This document shows, one piece after another, positions 25,362 to 33,442 of a DNA stretch of 64,000 nucleotides (position 1 is its first letter; every line of letters starts with the position of its first letter). Below the pieces are notes generated by a model. That model worked only from the letters and a program-made list of their open reading frames with translations. It ran no database searches and was not told the origin of the DNA. Origin of the DNA: an uncultured Clostridia bacterium (GTDB taxonomy: Bacteria > Bacillota > Clostridia > Christensenellales > Borkfalkiaceae). Both the position numbers and the translations under genes were made by a program. The DNA is taken from contig CALVXG010000004.1 in the NCBI GenBank assembly GCA_944368925.1, positions 1 to 64,000 on the forward strand, written 5' to 3'.

Positions 25362-26673
25362 GATGACTTCGCTGGAAAAAAAGTGGGTATGGTACGACGT
25401 GGGAAATTCGGCGTTTACGCTGTTGGTTTCCACGCTTCTGCCGATATTTTTTAACAGCGTTGCGGCGTCGGGGGGGCTCTCGGAAGACAGCTATCTCGCC
25501 TATTGGGCGTACGCGACGAGCATTTCCACGGCGGTCGTGGCGGTTTTGGGGCCCATTCTCGGCACGGTGTCCGATCTTCGCGGCATGCGCCGCAAGATCT
25601 TTTCCGCGGCGATCCTTTGCGGCGCGGTCGGCTGTATTCTGCTCGGGTTCATGCAGCATTGGCTTTGGTTTTTGGTGCTCTTCGTGCTCGCAAAATCTGC
25701 CTATTCGCTCAGTTTGGTCGTCTACGACTCCATGCTCTGCGACGTCACCGAACCCGCCCGCATGGACGAGGTCTCTTCGCGCGGCTATGCGTGGGGGTAT
25801 ATCGGAAGCTGTGCTCCGTTTCTGGTGACCGTCGTCATTTACGTCTTGTATGCCATGTTCGGGCTTTTGAGTATGTTCGCCGCCATGCTGCTCGTTTTCG
25901 TGATCATCGCGGCGTGGTGGATCGGCTGTTCGTTTCCTCTTTGGAAAAGCTATCGGCAAAAACATTTTGTCGAGCCGTGCGGCCATCCCGTCCGTACGGG
26001 CCTCAAAAATTTGGGCGGCGTGTTCAAAGAGGTCGCTTTGAACAAAAAAGTTTTGTTCTTTCTGATCGCGTTTTTCTTCTTTATCGACGGCGTCTACACG
26101 ATCATCGACATGGCGACCGCTTACGGCACTTCGCTGGGCCTGGATACGACGATGCTCCTTATCGCCCTGCTCGTCACGCAGATCGTCGCGTTTCCTTCGG
26201 CCATCCTTTTGGGAATGTTGTCCCGAAAAATCAAACCGCAGTATCTGATCATGGCCTGCATCGTCGCGTATTTCTTTATCACGGTCTATGCCGTGTTTCT
26301 CGATCAGATCTATGAGTTCTGGATCCTCGCCGTCTGCGTCGGGCTCTTCCAGGGAACCATACAGGCGATGTCGCGCGCGTATTATGCCAAGATCATTCCG
26401 CCGCAGAAAGCGGGCGAATACTTCGGCATCTACGACATTTTCGGCAAGGGTGCGGCGTTCATGGGCACGCTGTTGGTCGGAATTGTCACGGACGTCACCC
26501 AAAATCAGAGTTTCGGCGTCGGCGCGCTCGCTGTTATGTTCGTGATAGGGCTTGCGTTCTTTATCGTCGCCGTGCGCTGCAAAGACGTACCTTTATACGG
26601 CGCGCCGCAACATGACGACGGGGTGCAGGACGCGTCAGACCATGCGAAGGAGAGTGCTCCTTCGGAAGATTAA
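25351..26673 (+). CDS. MFS transporter, UMF1 (Atg22-like) family
   Basis: A 440-residue protein with 12 hydrophobic segments. The N-terminal WYDVGNSAFTLLV is the hallmark of the UMF1/Atg22-like branch (YxiO in B. subtilis), and the TM2-TM3 loop SDLRGMRRK is the MFS signature. Eukaryotic Atg22 releases amino acids from the vacuole; the bacterial substrate is not known. Its start overlaps the end of the preceding phospholipase-like gene by 11 bases, so both are made from one mRNA. The C-terminus is acidic and cytosolic. Confidence 0.88.
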   Translation: MKFKMTSLEKKWVWYDVGNSAFTLLVSTLLPIFFNSVAASGGLSEDSYLAYWAYATSISTAVVAVLGPILGTVSDLRGMRRKIFSAAILCGAVGCILLGFMQHWLWFLVLFVLAKSAYSLSLVVYDSMLCDVTEPARMDEVSSRGYAWGYIGSCAPFLVTVVIYVLYAMFGLLSMFAAMLLVFVIIAAWWIGCSFPLWKSYRQKHFVEPCGHPVRTGLKNLGGVFKEVALNKKVLFFLIAFFFFIDGVYTIIDMATAYGTSLGLDTTMLLIALLVTQIVAFPSAILLGMLSRKIKPQYLIMACIVAYFFITVYAVFLDQIYEFWILAVCVGLFQGTIQAMSRAYYAKIIPPQKAGEYFGIYDIFGKGAAFMGTLLVGIVTDVTQNQSFGVGALAVMFVIGLAFFIVAVRCKDVPLYGAPQHDDGVQDASDHAKESAPSED

Positions 26674-26702
26674 AAAATAGCGATTTGGTTGAAAAGATTT
26701 TC

Positions 26703-26859
26703 AGGCGAGCCGCCGCGAAGAATTCGCGGCGGCCCGCCTTGTCTTTAAAAAAACGCCTCTGTCCCGTCGGATAAGGGCGGCATCGCTTGTAAAAAGGTTG
26801 GTCGGGTTTAAAAAAGATACAGGCGGACGTCGGCGCAAAATCGCGCCGACGTCCGCCTG
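26703..26859. terminator. Hairpins behind the MFS gene
   Basis: 26703-26740: a near-perfect stem GGCGAGCCGCCGCGAA with TTCGCGGCGGCCCGCC. 26820-26859: a perfect 17-bp stem CAGGCGGACGTCGGCGC, loop AAAATC. Neither has a long T tail, but the first has CTTGTCTTT after it. Confidence 0.65.
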
Positions 26860-26973
26860 TGTTTCGTTCCGACTGCAAAAAGATTTTGCGTTGCGGCAGG
26901 GAAAAAGATTTAAGAAATCCGGAATTTTACAAATTTATTGCAAATAATAAAAAATTAGTGGACAATTCTTTGG

Positions 26974-27044
26974 TATACTGTGTATGCAGATGCGGAAAAG
27001 CACTGTGTTCTATTTTTGCAGAGGCGGAAAAGCTCTGTTTTTTT
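26974..27044 (+). ncRNA. Possible small RNA with two GCGGAAAAGC hairpins
   Basis: An extended -10 (TGG TATACT, 26971-26979) would start an RNA near 26986. It holds hairpin A (CAGATGC-GGAAAA-GCACTG, 26987-27005) and hairpin B (CAGAG-GCGGAAAAG-CTCTG, 27019-27037), with the same GCGGAAAAGC apex, and hairpin B is followed by seven T, a normal intrinsic terminator. The transcript would be about 60 bases. No -35 box is convincing. I rate the RNA as possible; a purely accidental repeat is the alternative. Confidence 0.4.
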
Positions 27045-27124
27045 GGATCTGTATTTCCCTGTGGGCTCTGCGCCCGTGCGGGGAATTTGAATTGCTCACA
27101 CCCTCAACAACTTTTTCTTACGGT

Positions 27125-27151
27125 ACCTGCCGCGCGAGTAGCGCGGCAGGT
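27125..27151. repeat. Hairpin ACCTGCCGCGC/GCGCGGCAGGT
   Basis: A perfect 11-bp stem, loop GAGTA, no T tail. It ends the structured part of the 858-base gene-free gap; the rest of the gap (27160-27480) is a purine-rich stretch in which ATCGGTTT recurs three times. Confidence 0.6.
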
Positions 27152-27467
27152 ATCGGTTTATAGAGGAAAAGATGGAGAAGAAAGCCGAGAAGCGATGCAA
27201 AAAAGAATGGAAAAGGGGAAATTCGGCATCGGTTTTCAAGGGGCAAAGGCGAGGGAAAAACGAAAAAACCGAAAAAGGGGGCAACATCGGTTTATAAAGA
27301 GCAAGGGCGGGAAAAAGCCGAAAAGGGAGTAAAGAAGGATAAGAGAAGACGGGTGTTACGTAAGAGGGGAGTTTACATAGGAACGCGGGGGAGAAGAGAA
27401 AGGTTGAAAGGGAGGTGAAAGGGAGCGGAATGTTTTCGGAAAACGGATAAAGTTTGAAAAAACTGTG

Positions 27468-27495
27468 GACGGCGGAGGCGGGTATATGGTATACT
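27468..27495 (+). promoter_or_regulatory. Probable promoter of ruvX
   Basis: TATACT at 27490-27495, preceded by TGG (extended -10). TGGACG about 18 bases upstream is a weak -35. Confidence 0.6.
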
Positions 27496-27531
27496 ATATA
27501 TACGCTTTAAAAATTGGCGGCAGGAGGAGTT

Positions 27532-28368
27532 ATGGAAAAGAGAATAATCGCCTTTGATATTGGCGATAAAAGGATCGGGGTGGCGGCGAGCGATCCGTTC
27601 AACACGTTTGCGTTGCCCGGGACGACCTATTTCCGAACGAAAAGTGCCGTAACGGATGCCGAAAATTTGGCGAAGATTGTGAAGGAGAAAGATGCGGGGC
27701 TGATCGTATGCGGGCTTCCGTTGAATTTTGACGGGAGCGAATCGGTGCAGACGGAGAAGACGCGGCGGTTTGTGGCATTGCTTGGTCAGAAGACGGACGT
27801 GCCGATCGTATTTGAAGACGAGCGGTTCACGACGATGGAAGCGGAGCGGGTGCTGATCGGCGGCGGGGTACGGCGCGAGAACAGGAAGCAGACGATAGAC
27901 AGTATAGCCGCATCGTATATACTCGAAGGGTATCTGAACAAAAAAAAGAAAGGAGAGGCGACAATGAGCGAAGAAAAGAAATTGCATGAAGCGGAATGTG
28001 ATTGTGACGAATGCTGTGACGAGGAAGTGAACGTAGTGGAGCTGATCGACGATCAGGGGAAAGTTCACAAATGTTATCATATCGGGACGATCGAATACAA
28101 GGGCGGCTGGTACGCATTTTTCCAGGCGGCGGACGAGAACGAGGAATCGGAGGAAGAGGAAGTCACGATCCTGCAGATTGTCGGCGAAGAGGGAAAAGAG
28201 GAGCTTGTTCCGGTGGAAGACGACAAACTTTTGGACGAAGTGTTCGATGAATTCTGCCGTGTGATGGAAGAAGACGAAGATGCGGACGAAGCGGCGTCTT
28301 TGGACACAGACTACGAAGAAGGCTGCGGGTGCGGCTGCAAGAATCACGATCACAAGCACGAGAAATAA
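27532..28368 (+). CDS. ruvX: RuvX (YqgF) fused in frame to a DUF1292 protein
   Basis: Residues 1-140 are the Holliday-junction resolvase-like RNase YqgF/RuvX, an RNase H fold with roles in 16S rRNA maturation: IIAFDIGDKRIGVAASD, then GLPLNFDGS, FEDERFTTMEAERVL, and IDSIAASYILEGYL. The frame then crosses eight A (27940-27947), an AGGAGAGG site and a second ATG (27964), and continues as a DUF1292 (YrzB-like) domain of 134 residues with cysteine clusters at both ends (CDCDECC and GCGCGCKNHDHKH). In Firmicutes these are two neighbouring genes. With seven A the ruvX frame would stop at TGA overlapping the second ATG. The TTG upstream of 27532 is not the start; CAGGAGGAG is placed for 27532. Confidence 0.85.
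   Translation: MEKRIIAFDIGDKRIGVAASDPFNTFALPGTTYFRTKSAVTDAENLAKIVKEKDAGLIVCGLPLNFDGSESVQTEKTRRFVALLGQKTDVPIVFEDERFTTMEAERVLIGGGVRRENRKQTIDSIAASYILEGYLNKKKKGEATMSEEKKLHEAECDCDECCDEEVNVVELIDDQGKVHKCYHIGTIEYKGGWYAFFQAADENEESEEEEVTILQIVGEEGKEELVPVEDDKLLDEVFDEFCRVMEEDEDADEAASLDTDYEEGCGCGCKNHDHKHEK
27964..28368 (+). CDS. DUF1292 (YrzB-like) protein, probable separate internal start
   Basis: The downstream part of the fused frame has its own AGGAGAGG (27950-27957) and ATG, so a free 134-residue protein can be made. The conserved core is VNVVELIDDQGKVHKCYHI, then GTIEYKGGWYAFFQA and VTILQIVGEEGKEELVPVED; the acidic linker and the Cys/His-rich ends (CDCDECC near residue 12, GCGCGCKNHDHKHEK at the end) are unusual. 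DUF1292 members are widespread in Firmicutes beside ruvX; the function is unknown, and the Cys/His ends suggest metal binding. Confidence 0.6.
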   Translation: MSEEKKLHEAECDCDECCDEEVNVVELIDDQGKVHKCYHIGTIEYKGGWYAFFQAADENEESEEEEVTILQIVGEEGKEELVPVEDDKLLDEVFDEFCRVMEEDEDADEAASLDTDYEEGCGCGCKNHDHKHEK

Positions 28369-28492
28369 GCGAAGTTTTTTGTAAAGCGCGGAGCGATCGG
28401 CGGGCGCGCCCCATTTGAAAAGCGGGGCGCGCGCGTTTGTATGTCCGCGGGCGGAACTTTGCGGAGAATTTTTTAAGAGCGATCGTTTTTGC

Positions 28493-28521
28493 TTGCAAAA
28501 GCGATTGCATTATGGTAAAAT
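28493..28521 (+). promoter_or_regulatory. Promoter of rpsB-tsf
   Basis: TTGCAA (28493-28498), 17 bases, TAAAAT (28516-28521). A leader of about 110 bases follows with a CCTGC/GCAGG hairpin; I see no known S2 leader in it. Confidence 0.78.
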
Positions 28522-28638
28522 AGTAAGGCTATAAAATTCACACCTCGGGCGGGCCGCGTTCCGTTCCTGCAAAATCTCAGAGGGCAGGCTGTATGCGGCG
28601 GAAAAGCGTTCGGGGGAGGAGAAAACGGAGGTTTAATT

Positions 28639-29430
28639 ATGGCAGTTATCACAATGAAGCAGCTGCTCGAAGCGGGCGTGCATTTCGGGCATCAGACGCG
28701 CAAATGGAACCCTAAGATGAAGAAATACATCTTTGCGGCACGCAACGACATTCACATTATCGACCTGCAGCTGACGGTCGGCCTTGTGGAAAAGGCATAC
28801 GAATTTGTCGTAGACACCGTGAAAGCGGGCAAGAGCATTTTGTTTGTCGGGACGAAGAAGCAGGCGCAGGAAGCGATCAAAGAAGAAGCGGTGCGCTGCG
28901 GACAGTTCTACATCAATTCGCGTTGGCTGGGCGGCACGCTGACCAACTTCAAGACGATTCGTTCGCGTATCGAGCGTCTGAACAAGCTGGAAAAAATGGA
29001 AGAGAACGGAGATTTCGATCTTCTGCCCAAGAAAGAAGTGTTGGGGCTGAAGAAAGAGATGGAAAAACTCGAAGCGAATCTCGGCGGCATCAAGGACATG
29101 AAGACGCTTCCCGGCGCCATGTTTGTCGTCGATCCTCATAACGAAGAGATTGCGGTGAAGGAAGCGCGCAAGCTGCACATTCCGATCGTGGCGATCACGG
29201 ACACGAACTGCGATCCTGATCTGATCGACTATGTGATCCCCGGAAACGACGACGCGATCCGTGCGGTAAAACTGCTTTCGGGCGTGATTGCGAACGCGGT
29301 GATCGAAGCGAACCAGGGCGAAGCGGTGAATGCGGAGATGCAGCAGGCCGCGGAAGAAGTAGCGGAAGGCGACGTATCGATCGAGAACGTTGTGGAAGCG
29401 GCGGAAGAAGCACCTGCGGACGCAGAGTAA
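28639..29430 (+). CDS. rpsB: 30S ribosomal protein S2
   Basis: S2 (uS2) joins the 30S back near the mRNA exit. The 263 residues begin [20 protein letters not shown], contain [20 protein letters not shown] and [19 protein letters not shown] near the end, all typical. The C-terminus has an acidic tail of about 30 residues. ACGGAGG precedes the ATG; tsf follows. Confidence 0.98.
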   Translation: MAVITMKQLLEAGVHFGHQTRKWNPKMKKYIFAARNDIHIIDLQLTVGLVEKAYEFVVDTVKAGKSILFVGTKKQAQEAIKEEAVRCGQFYINSRWLGGTLTNFKTIRSRIERLNKLEKMEENGDFDLLPKKEVLGLKKEMEKLEANLGGIKDMKTLPGAMFVVDPHNEEIAVKEARKLHIPIVAITDTNCDPDLIDYVIPGNDDAIRAVKLLSGVIANAVIEANQGEAVNAEMQQAAEEVAEGDVSIENVVEAAEEAPADAE

Positions 29431-29472
29431 TCGGAAGCGGAGAAAAAACAGAAAAAAGGGAGGCACGGAAAA

Positions 29473-30132
29473 ATGGCTATTACGGCAAGTGACGTAAACG
29501 CACTGCGTCAGAAGACGGGCGTAGGCATGATGGATTGCAAGAAAGCGCTGACGGAAGCGAACGGAGATATGGACAAGGCGATCGAGATCCTTCGTGAGAA
29601 GGGAATGGCGAGCGCGGCGAAGAAAGCGAGCAGGATTGCGGCGGAAGGCATTGTGGACAGTTACATTCACATGGGCGGAAAGGTCGGCGTGCTCGTGGAA
29701 GTGAACTGCGAGACAGACTTTGTGGCGCGCGGGGATCAGTTCAAAGCGCTGGTACACGACATCGCGTTGCAGATCGCGGCGGCGAAGCCTTTGTATATCA
29801 CGAAGGAAGAAGTTCCCGCAGAAGTTCTGGAAGAGGAAAAGAAGATCCTGAAGGTTCAGGCGATGAACGAAGGGAAGCCCGAAGCGATTGCCGAGAAGAT
29901 GGTGCAGGGCAGGATCAAGAAATATTACGAAGACTTCTGCCTGTTGGAGCAGCCGTTCGTAAAAGATTCTTCCAAGACTATCAACACGCTGATCACGGAA
30001 GCGATCGCAGCGATCGGCGAGAAGATCACGGTTCGTCGTTTCGCGCGCTTCGAGATGGGCGAAGGCATTGAAAAGAAAAAGGACGACCTTGCAGAGGAAG
30101 TCGAGAAACAAGTTTCCAAGATGAAAGGTTAA
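29473..30132 (+). CDS. tsf: Elongation factor Ts, short form
   Basis: EF-Ts recycles EF-Tu-GDP. The N-terminal UBA-like domain [20 protein letters not shown] and the dimer-core motif [20 protein letters not shown] are clear. At 219 residues it is shorter than the E. coli protein (283), missing part of the second core subdomain, as in Thermus-like and several Clostridial EF-Ts. GGGAGG precedes the start. Confidence 0.96.
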   Translation: MAITASDVNALRQKTGVGMMDCKKALTEANGDMDKAIEILREKGMASAAKKASRIAAEGIVDSYIHMGGKVGVLVEVNCETDFVARGDQFKALVHDIALQIAAAKPLYITKEEVPAEVLEEEKKILKVQAMNEGKPEAIAEKMVQGRIKKYYEDFCLLEQPFVKDSSKTINTLITEAIAAIGEKITVRRFARFEMGEGIEKKKDDLAEEVEKQVSKMKG

Positions 30133-30138
30133 TGCAAG

Positions 30139-30177
30139 AGAAGGCGCACAAAAATATATTTGTGTGCCTTTCTTTTA
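30139..30177 (+). terminator. Terminator of rpsB-tsf
   Basis: AAGGCGCACAAA with TTTGTGTGCCTT and a TCTTTT tail, directly after the tsf stop. Confidence 0.85.
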
Positions 30178-30267
30178 AGTTTCGGAAACCGTATCGGGGC
30201 TTGTGCGCAAAGACGTGTAAAGGGTGCGGTGCGGTACGGAACGCAAATTCATACGGCGGGGGCGAAC

Positions 30268-30984
30268 ATGGAATTAAAGCCGAAATATAAACGTATCATA
30301 TTGAAGTTGTCGGGCGAAGCGTTGGCGGGCGAGAAGGGATTCGGCCTGGACGAGAAGATCATCGCGGGCGTAGTCGACCAGCTGGTGCGCATACACGATC
30401 TCGGCGTGGAAGTGGGGATCGTGCTGGGCGGCGGAAACTTCTGGCGCGGCAGGCAGGGGACGAACATGGACCGCACGACGGCGGATCACATGGGCATGCT
30501 TGCGACGGTGATCAATTCTCTGGCGATGCAGGACGCGATCGAGCAGCGCGGGGTACCCGTGCGGGTGCAGACGGCGCTGAACATGATCAGCGTGGCGGAG
30601 CCGTTCATTTTGCGCAAGGCGCTTCGGCATTTTGAGCTGGGGAGGATCGTGATCTTTGCCTGCGGGACGGGCAACCCGTACTGTTCGACGGATACGGGCG
30701 CGGCGCTTCGGGCGTGCGAGACGAACGCGGACATTCTGCTTTTGGCGAAGAACGTGGACGGGATTTACGACAGCGACCCGAAGATCAATCCGAACGCGAA
30801 GAAGATCGACAAGATCACGCACATGGAAGTGATCAACCGTGGCTTGAAGGCGATGGACACGACGGCGATCACGATGTGTATGGACAACGATATACCGGTT
30901 CTGGCGTTCGCGTTGTCGGAGAAAGACGCGATTGTCCGCGCGATCTGCGGGGAGAAGACCGGAACGATCATAACGAACGAATAA
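30268..30984 (+). CDS. pyrH: Uridylate kinase
   Basis: PyrH makes UDP from UMP. The start at 30268 (MELKPKYKRIILKLSGEALA) gives 238 residues, the usual size; only a GGCGGGGGCG stretch precedes it, a weak ribosome binding site. The amino-acid-kinase motifs KLSGEALAGEKGFG, VLGGGNFWRGRQG and DTGAALRACETNADILLLAK are present. The family is normally between tsf and frr, as here, but a terminator stands before it. Confidence 0.96.
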   Translation: MELKPKYKRIILKLSGEALAGEKGFGLDEKIIAGVVDQLVRIHDLGVEVGIVLGGGNFWRGRQGTNMDRTTADHMGMLATVINSLAMQDAIEQRGVPVRVQTALNMISVAEPFILRKALRHFELGRIVIFACGTGNPYCSTDTGAALRACETNADILLLAKNVDGIYDSDPKINPNAKKIDKITHMEVINRGLKAMDTTAITMCMDNDIPVLAFALSEKDAIVRAICGEKTGTIITNE

Positions 30985-31092
30985 TTCCGCACGCACGGCG
31001 GAAAACGGCGCGGGGCGGCGCGGTAAGGGGCGGAAGGAGCGGCGCTATGCGCGGCGGAACAGTGCGCGAGAAATTTTTTAGAGGAGGAAACC

Positions 31093-31665
31093 ATGGTCGA
31101 TAGCGAAAAAGTAGAAGAGATGCTGTTGCTTTTGGAAGAAAAGCTGGACAAAACGGCGAGCGTATTGCGGGAAGAGTACACGAATATCCGTGCAGGGAGA
31201 GCGAATCCGCACGTACTGGACAAAATCCAGGTAGATTATTACGGGGCGATGACGCCCGTGAACCAGGTAGGGAACATTTCGGTGCAGGACGCGAAGTGTC
31301 TTGTGATCAGTCCGTGGGACACGTCGCTGCTCAAAGGGATCGAAAAGGCGATTCTGGCTTCGAATATCGGGCTGAATCCGACCAATGACGGAAAGGTGAT
31401 CCGTCTTATTTTCCCTGATCTGACGGAGGAGCGCCGCCGCGACATTGCCAAGCAGATCAAATCTTTGTCGGAGGACGCGAAAGTGGCGGTGCGCAATCTT
31501 CGCCGCGACGCGATGGAATCTCTGAAAAAGATGAAAAACAACAAGGAAATATCCGAAGACGAATGCGCGTCGCTGGAAAAGGACGTCGAAAAGACGGTTT
31601 CGAAGGCGATGGAGCAGATCGACAAGCATACCGCCGATAAAGAAAAAGAGATTATGTCCGTCTGA
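31093..31665 (+). CDS. frr: Ribosome recycling factor
   Basis: RRF splits post-termination ribosomes with EF-G. The 190 residues (usual 185) include VLREEYTNIRAGRANPHVLD, then YYGAMTPVNQVGNISVQDAK and VRNLRRDAMESLKKMKNNKE. GAGGAGGAAA lies before the ATG. Confidence 0.97.
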   Translation: MVDSEKVEEMLLLLEEKLDKTASVLREEYTNIRAGRANPHVLDKIQVDYYGAMTPVNQVGNISVQDAKCLVISPWDTSLLKGIEKAILASNIGLNPTNDGKVIRLIFPDLTEERRRDIAKQIKSLSEDAKVAVRNLRRDAMESLKKMKNNKEISEDECASLEKDVEKTVSKAMEQIDKHTADKEKEIMSV

Positions 31666-31679
31666 GACGGGGCGAAGGT

Positions 31680-32375
31680 ATGAAAAAGATCAAATTGCCC
31701 GTCCATATTGCGTTTATTATGGACGGAAACGGCCGTTGGGCGAAACGCAGGTTTCGTCCGCGCGGATACGGCCACAAAATGGGCGTGCAGAATATGTTCA
31801 AGGTCTGTTCCCACGCGTTCGAGCTGGGGGTGCGGATCGTGACGGTGTATGCGCTGTCCACGGAAAATCTTTCGCGGCCCAAGGAAGAGCTGGACGAACT
31901 GTTCGAGCTGTTCCGCACCTTTTTCGGCAAGAAAAAGGACAAAATGCAGGAATTGGGCGTGAAGATCAACGTGGTAGGCGACATAACGGTGCTTCCGCCC
32001 GACATTCAGGAAAGCATTCTCGCGATGATGGACGAAACGTCGCATCTGACGCGCGGGCTTATGAATATTTGTATCAATTACGGTTCGCGGCAGGAGATTA
32101 TCCGTGCCGTGAATGCGGCGGTTTCGTACGGCCGTTTTGTGGATGAGCAGAGCTTTTCGTCGCTTTTGGAGACGGGCGGGATCCCCGATCCCGATCTGAT
32201 CATCCGCACGGGCGGAGAACTCAGGCTGAGCAATTTTTTGTTGTACCAGGCGGCTTACAGCGAGCTTTATTTTTCGGGCAAGATGTGGCCGGAGTTTTCC
32301 AAGCGCGATCTGGAAAAGGCCATCGAAAATTATTCCGCCCGCGACAGGAGATTCGGAAACGTGCAGGAGGAGTAA
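31680..32375 (+). CDS. uppS: Undecaprenyl diphosphate synthase (Z-type isoprenyl transferase)
   Basis: Makes the C55 lipid carrier for peptidoglycan. The 231 residues contain HIAFIMDGNGRWAKRR (catalytic Asp), STENLSRPKEELDELF, and the C-terminal LIIRTGGELRLSNFLLYQAAY then SELYF, the second signature. It starts 14 bases after frr with a GGCGAAGG stretch before it, and cdsA follows after three bases. Confidence 0.96.
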   Translation: MKKIKLPVHIAFIMDGNGRWAKRRFRPRGYGHKMGVQNMFKVCSHAFELGVRIVTVYALSTENLSRPKEELDELFELFRTFFGKKKDKMQELGVKINVVGDITVLPPDIQESILAMMDETSHLTRGLMNICINYGSRQEIIRAVNAAVSYGRFVDEQSFSSLLETGGIPDPDLIIRTGGELRLSNFLLYQAAYSELYFSGKMWPEFSKRDLEKAIENYSARDRRFGNVQEE

Positions 32376-32378
32376 GGA

Positions 32379-33290
32379 ATGCTTCGTACACGAATAATTA
32401 CGGGTGCCGTTTATTTTGCGATCATCGTTGCATTTTTTGCGCTTCGCGCGGTCGATTCCCGCCTGTTCGGCATACTTGTTTACGCGTTTTCGCTGATCGG
32501 CACGTATGAAATGGTGCATGCCCTGTCGGGGCCGCACGTCAACGCGCAGGACACGTCGGAGCCGCCCATGCCCATGAGCAAATCGCAAAAATTTGTCGTG
32601 TACGCGTACGCGGTTCTCTTTACCCCTTCCTTTTACGTGGCGGATCTTCTGCACGAACGGGCGGGGTTCCGCAGTCTTCTGACGCTGTCCTTCCTGTTTG
32701 CGCTGGTGCTGTTCTGCCTTTTGGTGGTCGACCATAAAAACACGGATATCAAGGGCACGGGGGCGGCGATGTTGTGCGGATTCTATCCGACGGCGATTTT
32801 GTCCACGACGATTCTGACCAACGCGCTTCCGCCGCACGGTGCGCCCGCGCTGGGGCTTTTGCTGATTTTTGTGATCTCGCCCGTGACGGATACGTTCGCG
32901 TTTTTCGTGGGGAGCCTTTGCAAGGGCAAGAAACTCTGTCCGACCATCAGTCCGAACAAGACGGTGTCGGGGGCGATCGGCGGAATTGTATTCGGGAGCA
33001 TTGCGAGCATTCTGCTGTACTGGCTGTACACGCTCGCGACGGGGTACGTCTACGAAGGCATCTTTGCGGGCTGGGCGGGCACGCCCTGGATCGTCTTTGC
33101 CGTGATCGGGCTTTTGTGTTCGTTCATGACGGAGTTCGGAGATCTCGTGGAGAGCGTGATCAAGCGCAAGTGCGGCATCAAGGATATGGGCAGGCTTTTG
33201 CCGGGCCACGGCGGTATTTTGGACCGCATCGACGGTACGTTGTTTGCCAGTACGTTCATTTATCTCGCATTTATTCTCGCGGTAATGTGA
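32379..33290 (+). CDS. cdsA: Phosphatidate cytidylyltransferase
   Basis: Makes CDP-diacylglycerol for phospholipid synthesis. The 303 residues have about eight hydrophobic segments; the C-terminal signature is complete: SPNKTVSGAIGGIVFGSI and GDLVESVIKRKCGIKDMGRL then LPGHGGILDRIDGTLFAS. The N-terminal part carries a hydrophilic loop with MPMSKSQKF. GGAGGAGTAAGG precedes the ATG. Confidence 0.96.
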   Translation: MLRTRIITGAVYFAIIVAFFALRAVDSRLFGILVYAFSLIGTYEMVHALSGPHVNAQDTSEPPMPMSKSQKFVVYAYAVLFTPSFYVADLLHERAGFRSLLTLSFLFALVLFCLLVVDHKNTDIKGTGAAMLCGFYPTAILSTTILTNALPPHGAPALGLLLIFVISPVTDTFAFFVGSLCKGKKLCPTISPNKTVSGAIGGIVFGSIASILLYWLYTLATGYVYEGIFAGWAGTPWIVFAVIGLLCSFMTEFGDLVESVIKRKCGIKDMGRLLPGHGGILDRIDGTLFASTFIYLAFILAVM

Positions 33291-33442
33291 GCGCGCGGCG
33301 TGAAAAGAAAAAATGCGGAGCGGTGGCAGTTTGCGCCGCTCCGATTGTGTTTTTCGGCGAAGTTTTCTGTAAATTCGGCGGAAACGGGAGTTATGCCGCA
33401 TAAAATTTTTTTGACGGCATATATTGAACGGAAGGGAAGCGT

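Noticed and set aside
26960-27155. 6S RNA
   Set aside because: The stretch has stem-loops but not the long rod with central bubble or a convincing pairing of both ends; left as a smaller RNA candidate.
26859-27332. Plus-strand frame of 157 residues in the purine-rich gap
   Set aside because: Low complexity, no ribosome binding site, crosses the hairpins of the possible small RNA.
31239-33401. Minus-strand frame of 720 residues over frr-uppS-cdsA
   Set aside because: Antisense shadow; the genes on the plus strand are certain.
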